This document shows positions 1 to 6,474 of a stretch of DNA of 21,377 nucleotides, in pieces. Numbering within the stretch: the stretch's first letter is position 1; every line of letters starts with the position of its first letter. The DNA comes from JBEHYA01 sp048498415. GTDB lineage: Bacteria > Pseudomonadota > Alphaproteobacteria > UBA9219 > RGZA01. The stretch is from the NCBI GenBank assembly GCA_048498415.1, contig JBEHYA010000026.1:1-21377 (forward strand). The letters run 5' to 3'. The notes beneath the pieces were generated by a model. The model did not search any database. It worked only from the letters and a program-made list of their open reading frames with translations, and was not told the origin of the DNA. The translations under genes and the position numbers were made by a program.

Positions 1-619
1 CTTCGGGAATGCCGGCTTCGACCTTACCAACCAAGTCAGCGCCCACATCGGCACCCTTGGTGAAGATACCGCCGCCCAGACGCGCGAAGATCGAGATCAG
101 CGACGCACCAAAGCTAAGGGCCACCAGCGCCTCAATCACAGGACGAATGGTCGTGTGCGGCACATAGGTGATCATATAATAGTAATAGCCAGCAACGCCC
201 AGCAGGCCGAGACCAACCACCAGCATGCCGGTGATGGCGCCCGACTTGAAGGCGATATCCAAAGCGCTATCCATGCCCTTGGTGGCCGCTTCTGACGTGC
301 GCACGTTGGCGCGCACCGAGACATTCATGCCGATGTAACCAGCCAAACCGGAGAGCGCCGCGCCGATCACGAAGCCAACGGCCACGTGCACGCCAAGCGT
401 CACGCCCAATACAATTGCCACCACAACGCCCACAATGGCGATGGTGCGGTACTGGCGGTTGAGATAAGCCGCCGCGCCTTCCTGAATGGCTTTGGCGATT
501 TCCTGCATGCGGGCGTTACCCGGCGACGCCTTGAAAATGCTGCTCGATGTTACAAGCGCGTATAAAATGGCCACCGCCACACAGGCGAAGATGACCAGAA
601 ACGAATGTTCCATAATCAT
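1..619 (-). CDS. hppA: Membrane-bound proton-translocating pyrophosphatase, N-terminal part (partial)
   Basis: Reading the minus strand from ATG 619 gives about 206 codons with no stop before the window edge. The product starts MIMEHSFLVIFACVAVAILYA, has several hydrophobic helices, and carries stretches characteristic of H+-PPases: EIAKAIQEGAAAYLNRQY near residues 40-57, then SLISIFARLGGGIFTKGADV and GADLVGKVEAGIPE just before the edge. The family hydrolyses pyrophosphate and pumps H+ (or Na+) across the inner membrane with 14-17 membrane helices. The catalytic loop that normally follows GIPEDDPRNPA and the residue that decides K+ dependence lie outside the window. ATG 619 is preferred because AAGGGA lies about 8 nt upstream; ATG 613 is the alternative. 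Family identity is confident, ion specificity unknown. Confidence 0.95.
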   Translation of the reverse strand, partial: MIMEHSFLVIFACVAVAILYALVTSSSIFKASPGNARMQEIAKAIQEGAAAYLNRQYRTIAIVGVVVAIVLGVTLGVHVAVGFVIGAALSGLAGYIGMNVSVRANVRTSEAATKGMDSALDIAFKSGAITGMLVVGLGLLGVAGYYYYMITYVPHTTIRPVIEALVALSFGASLISIFARLGGGIFTKGADVGADLVGKVEAGIPE

Positions 620-895
620 AGGTGTTGTCCCTTATTTTTGTTCATTAGGCCGGATGGGAAGAGGAAGTTACGTTATGAAAACGCCCGCCCGGCAAGAAGG
701 ATGGCAACCGTGCCACGGGTTACAGCGCACTGGCAAGGCCCGCGCACCGAATGATCCACGGCATATTTTGGATGTGGGGCGCGGGCAACGGATTCGCCCG
801 GCCACCCTTGCCCCAAAACCCGCCCAAACCCAGTTCCGCTCAACTTTTTTATAGGCCCACACCACAATTACTCATAAAAACCAGTATTTTTAGCT

Positions 896-925
896 ATTAT
901 AGTTAACAGAAGTCCTTTATTTCCA
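896..925 (-). promoter_or_regulatory. Candidate sigma70-type promoter for hppA
   Basis: On the minus strand a perfect TATAAT (901 to 896) is preceded by TGGAAA (925 to 920) with an 18-nt spacer. Initiation would fall near 889 and give hppA a leader of about 270 nt. This is a motif match only; alphaproteobacterial promoters are often weak matches, so another start closer to hppA is possible. Confidence 0.4.
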
Positions 926-934
926 GGCACGAAA

Positions 935-950
935 CGCATTAACTAATGCG
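935..950. promoter_or_regulatory. Perfect 16-bp palindrome, possible operator
   Basis: CGCATTA-AC-TAATGCG is an exact inverted repeat with 7-nt arms and a 2-nt centre. It lies about 10 bp upstream of the candidate hppA -35 box (920-925) and 68 bp before the start at 1018, a plausible position for a dimeric regulator acting on either gene. I do not recognise the regulator. Confidence 0.35.
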
Positions 951-1017
951 GAAAGTAAAACGGGGCGCTAGGATACATGAGGTTTTAAAGCCATTTTGAT
1001 CGCTTGGAGGTTGTCAC

Positions 1018-1422
1018 ATGGCTAGTGCAAATCGCTTCGCCCCTCTTAAAACAGTCACCAAAATTGGTGCCGCCGCGGCCGCTGCTGCAGTGATGCTCAC
1101 GGCTGTAAACGCGAATGCTGTTTCGAATTTATCTGAAGACGAGTGCAAAGCGATCATTGTAACAGCATCTTCAACAATCAAAGATATTGGTGCTTCTAAT
1201 TTAAGCAGTGAGTTTGTGGATAGCTTCCGTGCTTTTATTGCGCCGAATGGCAAAGCTAATTGTTCGGGTTCGCGTGATATTGCAACGCCACTGGGTAAGG
1301 ATATTGACGCTTATAATATCATCAAAGGGGCTTTGTATAACCTCAAAACCCCTCACTCCATTGATCTGGACAAGAGTGGTTTTCGCGCTGTCCCATCAAT
1401 CAGCGTCGCGGCATTAAATTAA
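1018..1422 (+). CDS. Small exported protein of unknown function
   Basis: I do not recognise this 134-residue protein. ATG 1018 has a good Shine-Dalgarno (GGAGG at 1006-1010, 7 nt upstream). The N-terminus looks like a long Sec signal peptide: basic residues R6, K11, K15, then an alanine-rich core (about 17-31) and a likely cleavage after A-N-A near residue 34. The mature part of about 100 residues has two cysteines (C43, C82) that could form a disulfide. It is rich in Ser, Ile and Lys and has no membrane segment. The coding sequence after the signal peptide is visibly more AT-rich than the neighbouring rib genes, which may mean a fast-evolving or acquired gene. It stands alone and converges with the next gene with only one base between the stop codons. 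Confidence 0.75.
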   Translation: MASANRFAPLKTVTKIGAAAAAAAVMLTAVNANAVSNLSEDECKAIIVTASSTIKDIGASNLSSEFVDSFRAFIAPNGKANCSGSRDIATPLGKDIDAYNIIKGALYNLKTPHSIDLDKSGFRAVPSISVAALN

Positions 1423-1423
1423 T

Positions 1424-2692
1424 TTAAGCCTGCGGCCCATGTGGAATGGGTTTCTTTATTGTGGCACTATTTGATGTGGTGCTGACAGTAGTAATTTGCG
1501 TGGTTGCATTTGTAGTACCGGCTGTTTGTTTAGCTGTAGGCTTATCTGGTACACCACCAAAATCAGCAAATGCGTCATCAGTACTTTTACTGGCAGCTTG
1601 AGCGACTTGAGTATCTGTAGAGTATGACCCAGCGACTACACCAGCCTGCGCAGATGTTATCGTGCGCGCAGCAGGATCGCCAATATCGCCACGTAATCCG
1701 GCCGCCCGATTTTCTGCTTTGACGATATTGCACTGCGACTTCAACGCGCCCGTCTTACCCTGCTTCTTCAAATCTTCGTTATATTTCGTAACGCCTGTCT
1801 CATCCTGACCCGACTTCAAATAACTATCTAACGCTTTAGCAAGCTGCGCTTTGCGCGCTGGGTCGTCTTCATTATCGATCGCTTTCTGTTGCTTGCGAAT
1901 TTCTGCTTCATGGCGCTTCAACCACTCGTGGTACGCCGCGTCGGCTTTACGGCCGTGTTTTTTCCAGCCTTCGGGGTCGTCACGGTTCAACACCGCCAAA
2001 TCACGCGCGATGCCGGGCTGGTTTGGATCCAGGCCTAACGTGCGCGCATCCTGCGTGGCCGAGCGGATCATCTGCATGGTAAAGCCGTCATTCAGCAGCT
2101 TCTGCGCCGTGGTGGAGTTGAGGCCCTGAATGCTATTGATACCCATCATATCAAAGCGCAAGCCGCTGCTGCGCGGCCCATCCTGCTGGCGCGAGGCATC
2201 GGCCAACAGGCCAAAGATATTCCGTTCAAAGCCCTGCCCGCCTGCACTTACGCCCTTCGGCGCATTGTCGTCGCGGGCAATAGCGTTAAGCGCCTGATTG
2301 ATCGCCTTGGCTTCCGCCGTGTTATTGGCCATCACGCTTTGAATGGCCTGCACCGCCATTCCTTTTGCCGCATCGGCAATTTGCATAGGGTTCATATAGC
2401 TCATGACCTGCGCGGTCAGTTTGCTTACCCGCTCATTATCGTGCCCGCCGGCCATTGACAGAATAGCGCTATGCACGGCCTGGCGGGCTTCTTCGCGCTT
2501 CTGCGCGCCCGGCATAATAGAAAGACTTTCGTCCGCCCCCGGCTTTAACGCGTCGCGGCCAAAATCGGTGATGAATTTTTCTGCTGCGTCCGCCCCCCAG
2601 CGGTCAGCTAAATGGCTGAACGCCAGCGCCGCTTGCTTGGCAAGCGTCCCGCGTGTGCTCAGCGCCTCGCGCATGTCGAGCTGGGTGGGCAT
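1424..2692 (-). CDS. Unrecognised 422-residue protein with Thr/Ser-rich tail
   Basis: ATG 2692 is chosen over an in-frame TTG at 2707 because TTGAGG (2707-2702) then serves as ribosome site 9 nt upstream. The protein has no signal peptide or membrane helix. Residues 1-210 are Ala/Met/Gln-rich and predicted helical. About 225-310 is highly charged with Lys/Glu/Asp clusters (KKHGRKADAAYHEWLKRHEAE) and looks like a helical or coiled-coil stretch. The last 70 residues are low-complexity Thr/Ser/Ala, likely disordered, ending PIPHGPQA. One cysteine is present. I recognise no catalytic motif. Length and sustained coding character (no stops, real ribosome site, mirror frame broken) support a real gene. 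It could be a surface, secreted or structural protein; function unknown. Confidence 0.75.
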   Translation of the reverse strand: MPTQLDMREALSTRGTLAKQAALAFSHLADRWGADAAEKFITDFGRDALKPGADESLSIMPGAQKREEARQAVHSAILSMAGGHDNERVSKLTAQVMSYMNPMQIADAAKGMAVQAIQSVMANNTAEAKAINQALNAIARDDNAPKGVSAGGQGFERNIFGLLADASRQQDGPRSSGLRFDMMGINSIQGLNSTTAQKLLNDGFTMQMIRSATQDARTLGLDPNQPGIARDLAVLNRDDPEGWKKHGRKADAAYHEWLKRHEAEIRKQQKAIDNEDDPARKAQLAKALDSYLKSGQDETGVTKYNEDLKKQGKTGALKSQCNIVKAENRAAGLRGDIGDPAARTITSAQAGVVAGSYSTDTQVAQAASKSTDDAFADFGGVPDKPTAKQTAGTTNATTQITTVSTTSNSATIKKPIPHGPQA

Positions 2693-2764
2693 TATGTCGT
2701 ACCTCAAAATGCGTTCTTAAAATTGCTGCTTATCGCGCAGCTTTGCTTTTAAAAATCTGGGGAT

Positions 2765-2801
2765 ATTATTAAGGTGGAACGCTGAGCGTTCGCTTAATAA
2801 T
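2765..2801. repeat. Interrupted inverted repeat (hairpin)
   Basis: ATTATTAAG (2765-2773) pairs perfectly with CTTAATAAT (2793-2801). Inside, GAACGC (2777-2782) pairs with GCGTTC (2786-2791) around a TGA loop. The element sits between the FliL-like gene and the 422-residue gene, both on the minus strand. It lacks a clear U-tract, so it may be a weak terminator, an mRNA-stabilising hairpin or a protein site. Confidence 0.5.
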
Positions 2802-2821
2802 TGATCGCATTTTATGGGGTT

Positions 2822-2837
2822 TGGGCAACATTGCCCA
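2822..2837. repeat. Short perfect inverted repeat
   Basis: TGGGCAA-CA-TTGCCCA: 7-nt arms with a 2-nt centre, 57 bp downstream of the FliL-like stop. The 2-nt loop is too tight for a good RNA hairpin, which favours a DNA-binding palindrome, but there is no supporting evidence. Confidence 0.35.
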
Positions 2838-2893
2838 CAAGGATCAACAAGTTAGTTTGTTAAGACCACCACTGCGGCCACAAATACTAAAGC

Positions 2894-3346
2894 TTAGTTG
2901 AAATGACGCTGGTTCACGCCCTGGATGAGGACGTTGAGAACGAGGCCTTTACCCAGCACGCTCTCGGTCACCATCGCGAGCTGCGCCTTCACTTTATCGA
3001 CGTCTAAAAACTTGCCGTTGCGGTATGCGGTTTTATCCAGGCGGCCATACAGCGCGCGCACATACGCATCTTTCAGCTTCGGCTGCATGCCGTTCACTTT
3101 TTCAACGTTGCGCTGATCTTTGACTTCCAGCGCCACCAGCAGGGAAACCACTTCCTGCAGGCCTTTATCGTTGATCACGGGCAGCACCATCGGATCAAGG
3201 CGGATGTAGAACGAGGTATCGCTGCTGCTCGCCGCTTCCTTGCCTTCGCCCTCGCCGCCTTTGGCTTCTTCCTTGGCGTAAGCGGGCGCGCTCGCGGCGA
3301 AAAGCGCCACGATTGCGAGCACCAGAAGTTTCTTGAACAGCGACAT
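2894..3346 (-). CDS. FliL-like exported protein
   Basis: The 150-residue product starts MSLFKKLLVLAIVALFAASA with a likely Sec signal peptide cleaved after A-Y-A near residue 24, followed by a Glu/Gly/Lys-rich linker. From about residue 45 it resembles the FliL periplasmic domain: FYIRLDPMVLPVINDKG, then LLVALEVKDQRNVEKVNGMQPKLKDAYVRALYGRL (split here as LLVALEVKDQ and MQPKLKDAYV), and a C-terminal segment ending NVLIQGVNQRHFN. FliL proteins normally keep an N-terminal membrane anchor and stabilise the flagellar stator; here the segment looks cleavable and no flagellar gene is nearby. ATG 3346 is preferred to TTG 3349; AAGG lies about 10 nt upstream. It follows thiL by 72 bp. Proteins of this type between thiL and hppA are, as I recall, common in Rhodospirillales-like genomes. 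Role unknown. Confidence 0.65.
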   Translation of the reverse strand: MSLFKKLLVLAIVALFAASAPAYAKEEAKGGEGEGKEAASSSDTSFYIRLDPMVLPVINDKGLQEVVSLLVALEVKDQRNVEKVNGMQPKLKDAYVRALYGRLDKTAYRNGKFLDVDKVKAQLAMVTESVLGKGLVLNVLIQGVNQRHFN

Positions 3347-3354
3347 CAAAACAA

Positions 3355-3377
3355 GCCTTATTACAGTAATTACAGGC
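3355..3377. promoter_or_regulatory. Palindrome covering the ribosome-binding region of the FliL-like gene
   Basis: ATTACAGTAAT (3360-3370) is a perfect palindrome around one central base, and GCCT (3355-3358) can pair with AGGC (3374-3377) outside it. On the minus strand the AAGG ribosome site lies inside this structure, so it could act as an RNA hairpin limiting translation or as a DNA operator. Confidence 0.3.
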
Positions 3378-3418
3378 CTATTCTACGCCGTTAAGCTCTA
3401 AGCAGCGATTAATATTGG

Positions 3419-4417
3419 CTAAAAGTGATTCCAGCCGCCCTGAATAAGCTGCAATTGCTGCCCTTTGGCATCAATCACCGCCACATTACCGGCCTTTCCC
3501 GCATGCAGGGCGCCGATGCGCGTTAACCGCAGGGTAAGCTTTTTTGAAAGTTCTTTAATGCGGGCCGCATCTTCTGGCCGCGCAACAAACGCCAGCTCGT
3601 AATCCTCACCGCCCGTGATGGCATTGGTCAGCAATTCTGGTTTATGCGCAATCGCGCGTTCCATCGCGGGCGAGAACGGAATGGCGGAAGCTTCAAGCGT
3701 CACCGCGGCGCTGGATTGTTCAGCAATATGCCCCACATCCGCCACCAACCCGTCGGAGATATCCACGGCCGCCAGCGCGAATTCCCGCAGCGCCAAACCC
3801 AGTGCCACACGCGGGGATGGTTTCAAATGCCGCTGCATGAAGAACTTACGCGCCGCATCATCCGCCCATTCGGTTTTCTGCTGCAGGGCCGTGAGGCCGG
3901 CCCATGAATCCCCGATGCTGCCGCTCACATACACATCCAGCTTTTCATTCGGCCCCAGCGGCGTTTTGATCCTGCGGCGAATGGCCGCGCCCGCGGGTGC
4001 CAGGCCAAACGCGGTAATGGAAAGAAAAATCGGCCCCTTGGTGCCAACCGTATCGCCGCCGATCAGCTGGCAGTTAAATTCCTTTTGATCCTGCGCCAAG
4101 GCCTGCGAAAATTCCGCCAGCCATTCTTCGCCTGCGCGTTCTGGCAACCCAATACACAGCATATAAGCCAGCGGCGTCGCGCCCATCGCCGCAAGGTCGG
4201 AGATATTGCTGCGCAGCGCCCGCCACGCCACGCTTTCCGCGCTGGCGCCCACCAGAAAATGCGTGCCTTCCACCATGGCATCGGCGGTGGTGATGAGTTC
4301 TTGACCCTCGGGGATATTAAACGCCGCCGCGTCATCGCCTAATTGAAAGGCACCGGCAAAACCCGCCGCAAGCGGCTTGAAATAAGTGGCAATGCGGTCG
4401 AATTCGCCTGATGCCAT
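3419..4417 (-). CDS. thiL: Thiamine-monophosphate kinase
   Basis: The 332-residue product is of normal ThiL length. ThiL phosphorylates thiamine monophosphate with ATP to thiamine diphosphate in the cytoplasm. Visible family motifs: FQLGDDAA (24-31), the Mg/ATP-binding TTADAMVEGTHF (43-54), NISDLAAMGATP (71-82), IGGDT in the middle, VDISDGL (ATP/Mg binding) and GGEDYEL. The first third is the AIRS-type N domain and the remainder the AIRS C domain. Its ATG lies 3 nt after the nusB stop and has only a weak ribosome site, so translation is probably coupled to nusB. This nusB-thiL order is a standard proteobacterial arrangement. Nothing is missing. Confidence 0.96.
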   Translation of the reverse strand: MASGEFDRIATYFKPLAAGFAGAFQLGDDAAAFNIPEGQELITTADAMVEGTHFLVGASAESVAWRALRSNISDLAAMGATPLAYMLCIGLPERAGEEWLAEFSQALAQDQKEFNCQLIGGDTVGTKGPIFLSITAFGLAPAGAAIRRRIKTPLGPNEKLDVYVSGSIGDSWAGLTALQQKTEWADDAARKFFMQRHLKPSPRVALGLALREFALAAVDISDGLVADVGHIAEQSSAAVTLEASAIPFSPAMERAIAHKPELLTNAITGGEDYELAFVARPEDAARIKELSKKLTLRLTRIGALHAGKAGNVAVIDAKGQQLQLIQGGWNHF

Positions 4418-4420
4418 CGC

Positions 4421-4858
4421 CTAGCTTCGCACGGTTTTCGCAACTTTATCGAGAATGGCATTCACCAGCGCGGGTTCTTTGCCGGCAAAAAAGTCATGCG
4501 CCACATTCACGTAATCGTTGATGATGATGCCGCTATCGGTCTTGCTTTGTAACAGCTCGGAAACCCCTGCGCGCAGAATTGCCTTTAAAATTTTCTCCAG
4601 CCGCTCCAATGGCCATTTGGCATCGAGCGCGCCGCCCAGAATGGCATCGATATCACCCATGCGTTCGTTCACGCCGCGCACGATTTCGCCGAACAGTTCC
4701 GTATCAAACTCGCCCGCTTCTTCGCGCAGCACGCGCTTTTCCACGAATTCGCGAATGGCCACGTCCACGCGCGTGCCAATCATTTCCATCTGATACAGCG
4801 CCTGCGTGGCCGCCAAACGCGCGGCGGATTTTTGACTAATATTAACTTCCTTATTCAT
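4421..4858 (-). CDS. nusB: Transcription antitermination factor NusB
   Basis: The 145-residue protein matches NusB in size and pattern: an all-helical domain beginning SQKSAARLAATQALYQME (the RNA-binding, arginine-containing first helix), then LERLEKILKAILRAGVSELL and the signature IIINDYVNVAHDFFAGKEPALVNAILDKVAK. NusB pairs with NusE (ribosomal protein S10) on boxA RNA and supports rRNA antitermination. The ribH stop and the nusB start share the string TAGTGATG: an in-frame GTG at 4861 overlaps the ribH stop by one base and ATG 4858 follows it. I use ATG; the GTG would add one residue. The ribH-nusB pair is classic and suggests tight translational coupling. Confidence 0.96.
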   Translation of the reverse strand: MNKEVNISQKSAARLAATQALYQMEMIGTRVDVAIREFVEKRVLREEAGEFDTELFGEIVRGVNERMGDIDAILGGALDAKWPLERLEKILKAILRAGVSELLQSKTDSGIIINDYVNVAHDFFAGKEPALVNAILDKVAKTVRS

Positions 4859-4860
4859 CA

Positions 4861-5346
4861 CTACTCACTCTTTTCACGCGGGTACAGCCCGTATCTATTC
4901 TTGATCTTGATCATATCCAGGCAGGCTTTGACCGCCGCGCCGCCCTTGTTCTCGCCCGCCACGCTGGCGCGCGCCTTCGCCTGCTCTTCCGTAAAACACG
5001 TTAGCACGCCGTTGCCGACGCTGATCGCATAATGCGTCTGCAAGTCCATGATGCCGCGCGCGCATTCGTTGGCGACAATATCAAAATGGTACGTCTCGCC
5101 CTTGATCACGCAGCCCAGCGCCACATACCCATCAAACCGGCGGCGCGCGGGAGCATACAACTTCATCTTGATGCCATAGATGATGGCGGAAGGAATTTCG
5201 AGGGCCCCCGGCACCGTCACGCGTTCGTAGGTGGCATTGGCTTTTTCAATTTCGGCTAACGCACCCTTCATCATTTCTTCCGCAATATCCTTATAAAACG
5301 GCGCTTCGATGAGCATGATATGCGGCCGGGCGTTTACGGTGGTCAT
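4861..5346 (-). CDS. ribH: 6,7-dimethyl-8-ribityllumazine synthase
   Basis: Lumazine synthase condenses 5-amino-6-ribitylaminouracil with 3,4-dihydroxy-2-butanone 4-phosphate, the penultimate step of riboflavin synthesis. The 161-residue protein shows VPGALEIP (46-52, phosphate and pyrimidine site), GYVALGCVIKGETYHFD with the catalytic histidine H87, and a C-terminal GNGVLTCFTEEQAKAR-type segment. Length is normal for the icosahedral or pentameric family. AAGGAAG 5-10 nt upstream of ATG 5346 is a strong ribosome site. It lies 12 nt downstream of ribB(A) and abuts nusB. No oddities apart from a cysteine-rich composition (C79, C95, C117, C142). Confidence 0.96.
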   Translation of the reverse strand: MTTVNARPHIMLIEAPFYKDIAEEMMKGALAEIEKANATYERVTVPGALEIPSAIIYGIKMKLYAPARRRFDGYVALGCVIKGETYHFDIVANECARGIMDLQTHYAISVGNGVLTCFTEEQAKARASVAGENKGGAAVKACLDMIKIKNRYGLYPREKSE

Positions 5347-5358
5347 GGGCGTTCTTCC

Positions 5359-6474
5359 TTATTTAATCGCGCGGGTATCGTGAATGGTCAGGCCATAGCC
5401 TTCAAGGCCGACAACTTTTTTAGGCGAATTGGTGAGCAAAATCATATTGCGCACGCCAAGATCCAGCAAAATCTGCGCGCCCACGCCGTAATCGCGGAGT
5501 TCGCCCGGCGGTTTTTCAGCCGCGTTTAAACTTGCCGATAAACTATCCGGCAACGCTTCGCGCAGCAGCACGATCACGCCGCGCCCTTCGCGCTCGATCA
5601 TCTGCATGGCTTTCTGGATTTCGCCATTGCGGCCATGGCGCACATCACCCAGAACGTCATCCAGCACGTTGAGCGCGTGCATGCGCACTAAAATCGGCTG
5701 TGTCCCCCGCACATCGCCTTTCACAAGCGCGATATGCTCGGCATAGGCAATGCGGTTGGTATAGATATGCAAATCAAATTCGCCGCCGAACATGGAATTG
5801 AGTTTGGTGGAAGCTTTACGCTCCACAATCGTCTCGGTGCGGCGGCGGTATGCGATCAGATCGGCAATGGTACCAACCTTGATGTTATGGCGCTGCGCAA
5901 ACGCGATTAAATCGGGCAGGCGCGCCATGCTGCCATCTTCATTCATGATCTCGCAGATCACGCCGGCGGGAATGCGGCCGGCAAGGCGCGAAATATCCAC
6001 CGCGGCTTCCGTATGGCCCGTGCGCACCAGCGTGCCGCCATCTTTGGCGACCAGCGGAAACACATGGCCGGGGCTGGTGATATCTTCGGCGCGCGTTTCG
6101 GGGTCGATCGCCACGGCAATGGTGCGGGCACGGTCGGCGGCGGAAATGCCGGTCGTCACCCCTTCCCGCGCCTCAATGGAAACCGTGAAGGCCGTCTCGA
6201 ATTTGGTGCCGTTATTGCGGCTCATCATCGGCAGGTCCAGCCGGTCGATCATGCGCTTTTCCATGGCGAGACAGATCAGCCCGCGGCCATGCTTGGCCAT
6301 GAAGTTGATGGCATCGGCATTGCAGGCATCAGCGGGAATAATCAGGTCGCCTTCATTCTCGCGGCCTTCATCATCAGCCAGAATGAACATGTGGCCGGCT
6401 TTGGCTTCCGAAATAATTTCATCGGTCGGCGAAATGGCGTCGTGCCAGCGGGGCAGCGTATCCAGCATGCTCAT
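5359..6474 (-). CDS. ribB: 3,4-dihydroxy-2-butanone 4-phosphate synthase fused to a degenerate GTP cyclohydrolase II-like domain
   Basis: The 371-residue protein has two domains. Residues 1-210 are a complete RibB domain that turns ribulose 5-phosphate into dihydroxybutanone phosphate: ADDEGRENEGDLIIPAD (33-49), GVTTGISAADRA (105-115), SPGHVFPL (134-141), LVRTGHTEAAVD (149-160) and EIMNEDGSMAR (175-185). Residues about 225-371 align with GTP cyclohydrolase II in outline (RDYGVGAQILLDLGVRNMILLTNSPKK in pieces, GLEGYGL at 357-363). They contain no cysteine at all, so the three-Cys zinc site is gone, and the usual EGRGIGL is replaced by LREALPDSLS. This half is therefore probably not a cyclohydrolase. 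Such RibB fusions with altered RibA domains are known in Alphaproteobacteria. Start ATG 6474 overlaps the ribE stop (ATGA), with GAGGG just upstream. Confidence 0.93.
   Translation of the reverse strand: MSMLDTLPRWHDAISPTDEIISEAKAGHMFILADDEGRENEGDLIIPADACNADAINFMAKHGRGLICLAMEKRMIDRLDLPMMSRNNGTKFETAFTVSIEAREGVTTGISAADRARTIAVAIDPETRAEDITSPGHVFPLVAKDGGTLVRTGHTEAAVDISRLAGRIPAGVICEIMNEDGSMARLPDLIAFAQRHNIKVGTIADLIAYRRRTETIVERKASTKLNSMFGGEFDLHIYTNRIAYAEHIALVKGDVRGTQPILVRMHALNVLDDVLGDVRHGRNGEIQKAMQMIEREGRGVIVLLREALPDSLSASLNAAEKPPGELRDYGVGAQILLDLGVRNMILLTNSPKKVVGLEGYGLTIHDTRAIK

Larger units (their letters stand above)
620..1017. other. Divergent intergenic region between hppA and a small exported protein; structured hppA leader
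   Basis: This 398-bp gap holds no convincing gene. From the hppA side, 670-860 is GC-rich and can fold on itself: nested stems GGGGC/GCCCC (776-780 with 810-814) and CGGGC/GCCCG (782-786 with 796-800) are visible. The part from about 860 to 1017 is AT-richer and holds a perfect minus-strand TATAAT (896-901) and a 16-bp palindrome (935-950). Short open frames of 64-122 codons on both strands here lack family features or good ribosome sites and look like chance. The structured part could be an hppA 5' leader or a separate small RNA; I could not match it to SRP RNA, RNase P RNA, tmRNA or 6S RNA by eye. Confidence 0.5.

Noticed and set aside
486..854. Plus-strand 122-codon open frame over the hppA start and its leader
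   Set aside because: It begins inside the coding region of hppA on the other strand, has no good ribosome site or family features, and covers the GC-rich leader, where chance frames are expected.
668..867. Two minus-strand frames of 64-65 codons in the hppA leader
   Set aside because: They overlap each other in different frames and have no Shine-Dalgarno and no recognisable protein features. A leader peptide cannot be excluded but is not supported.
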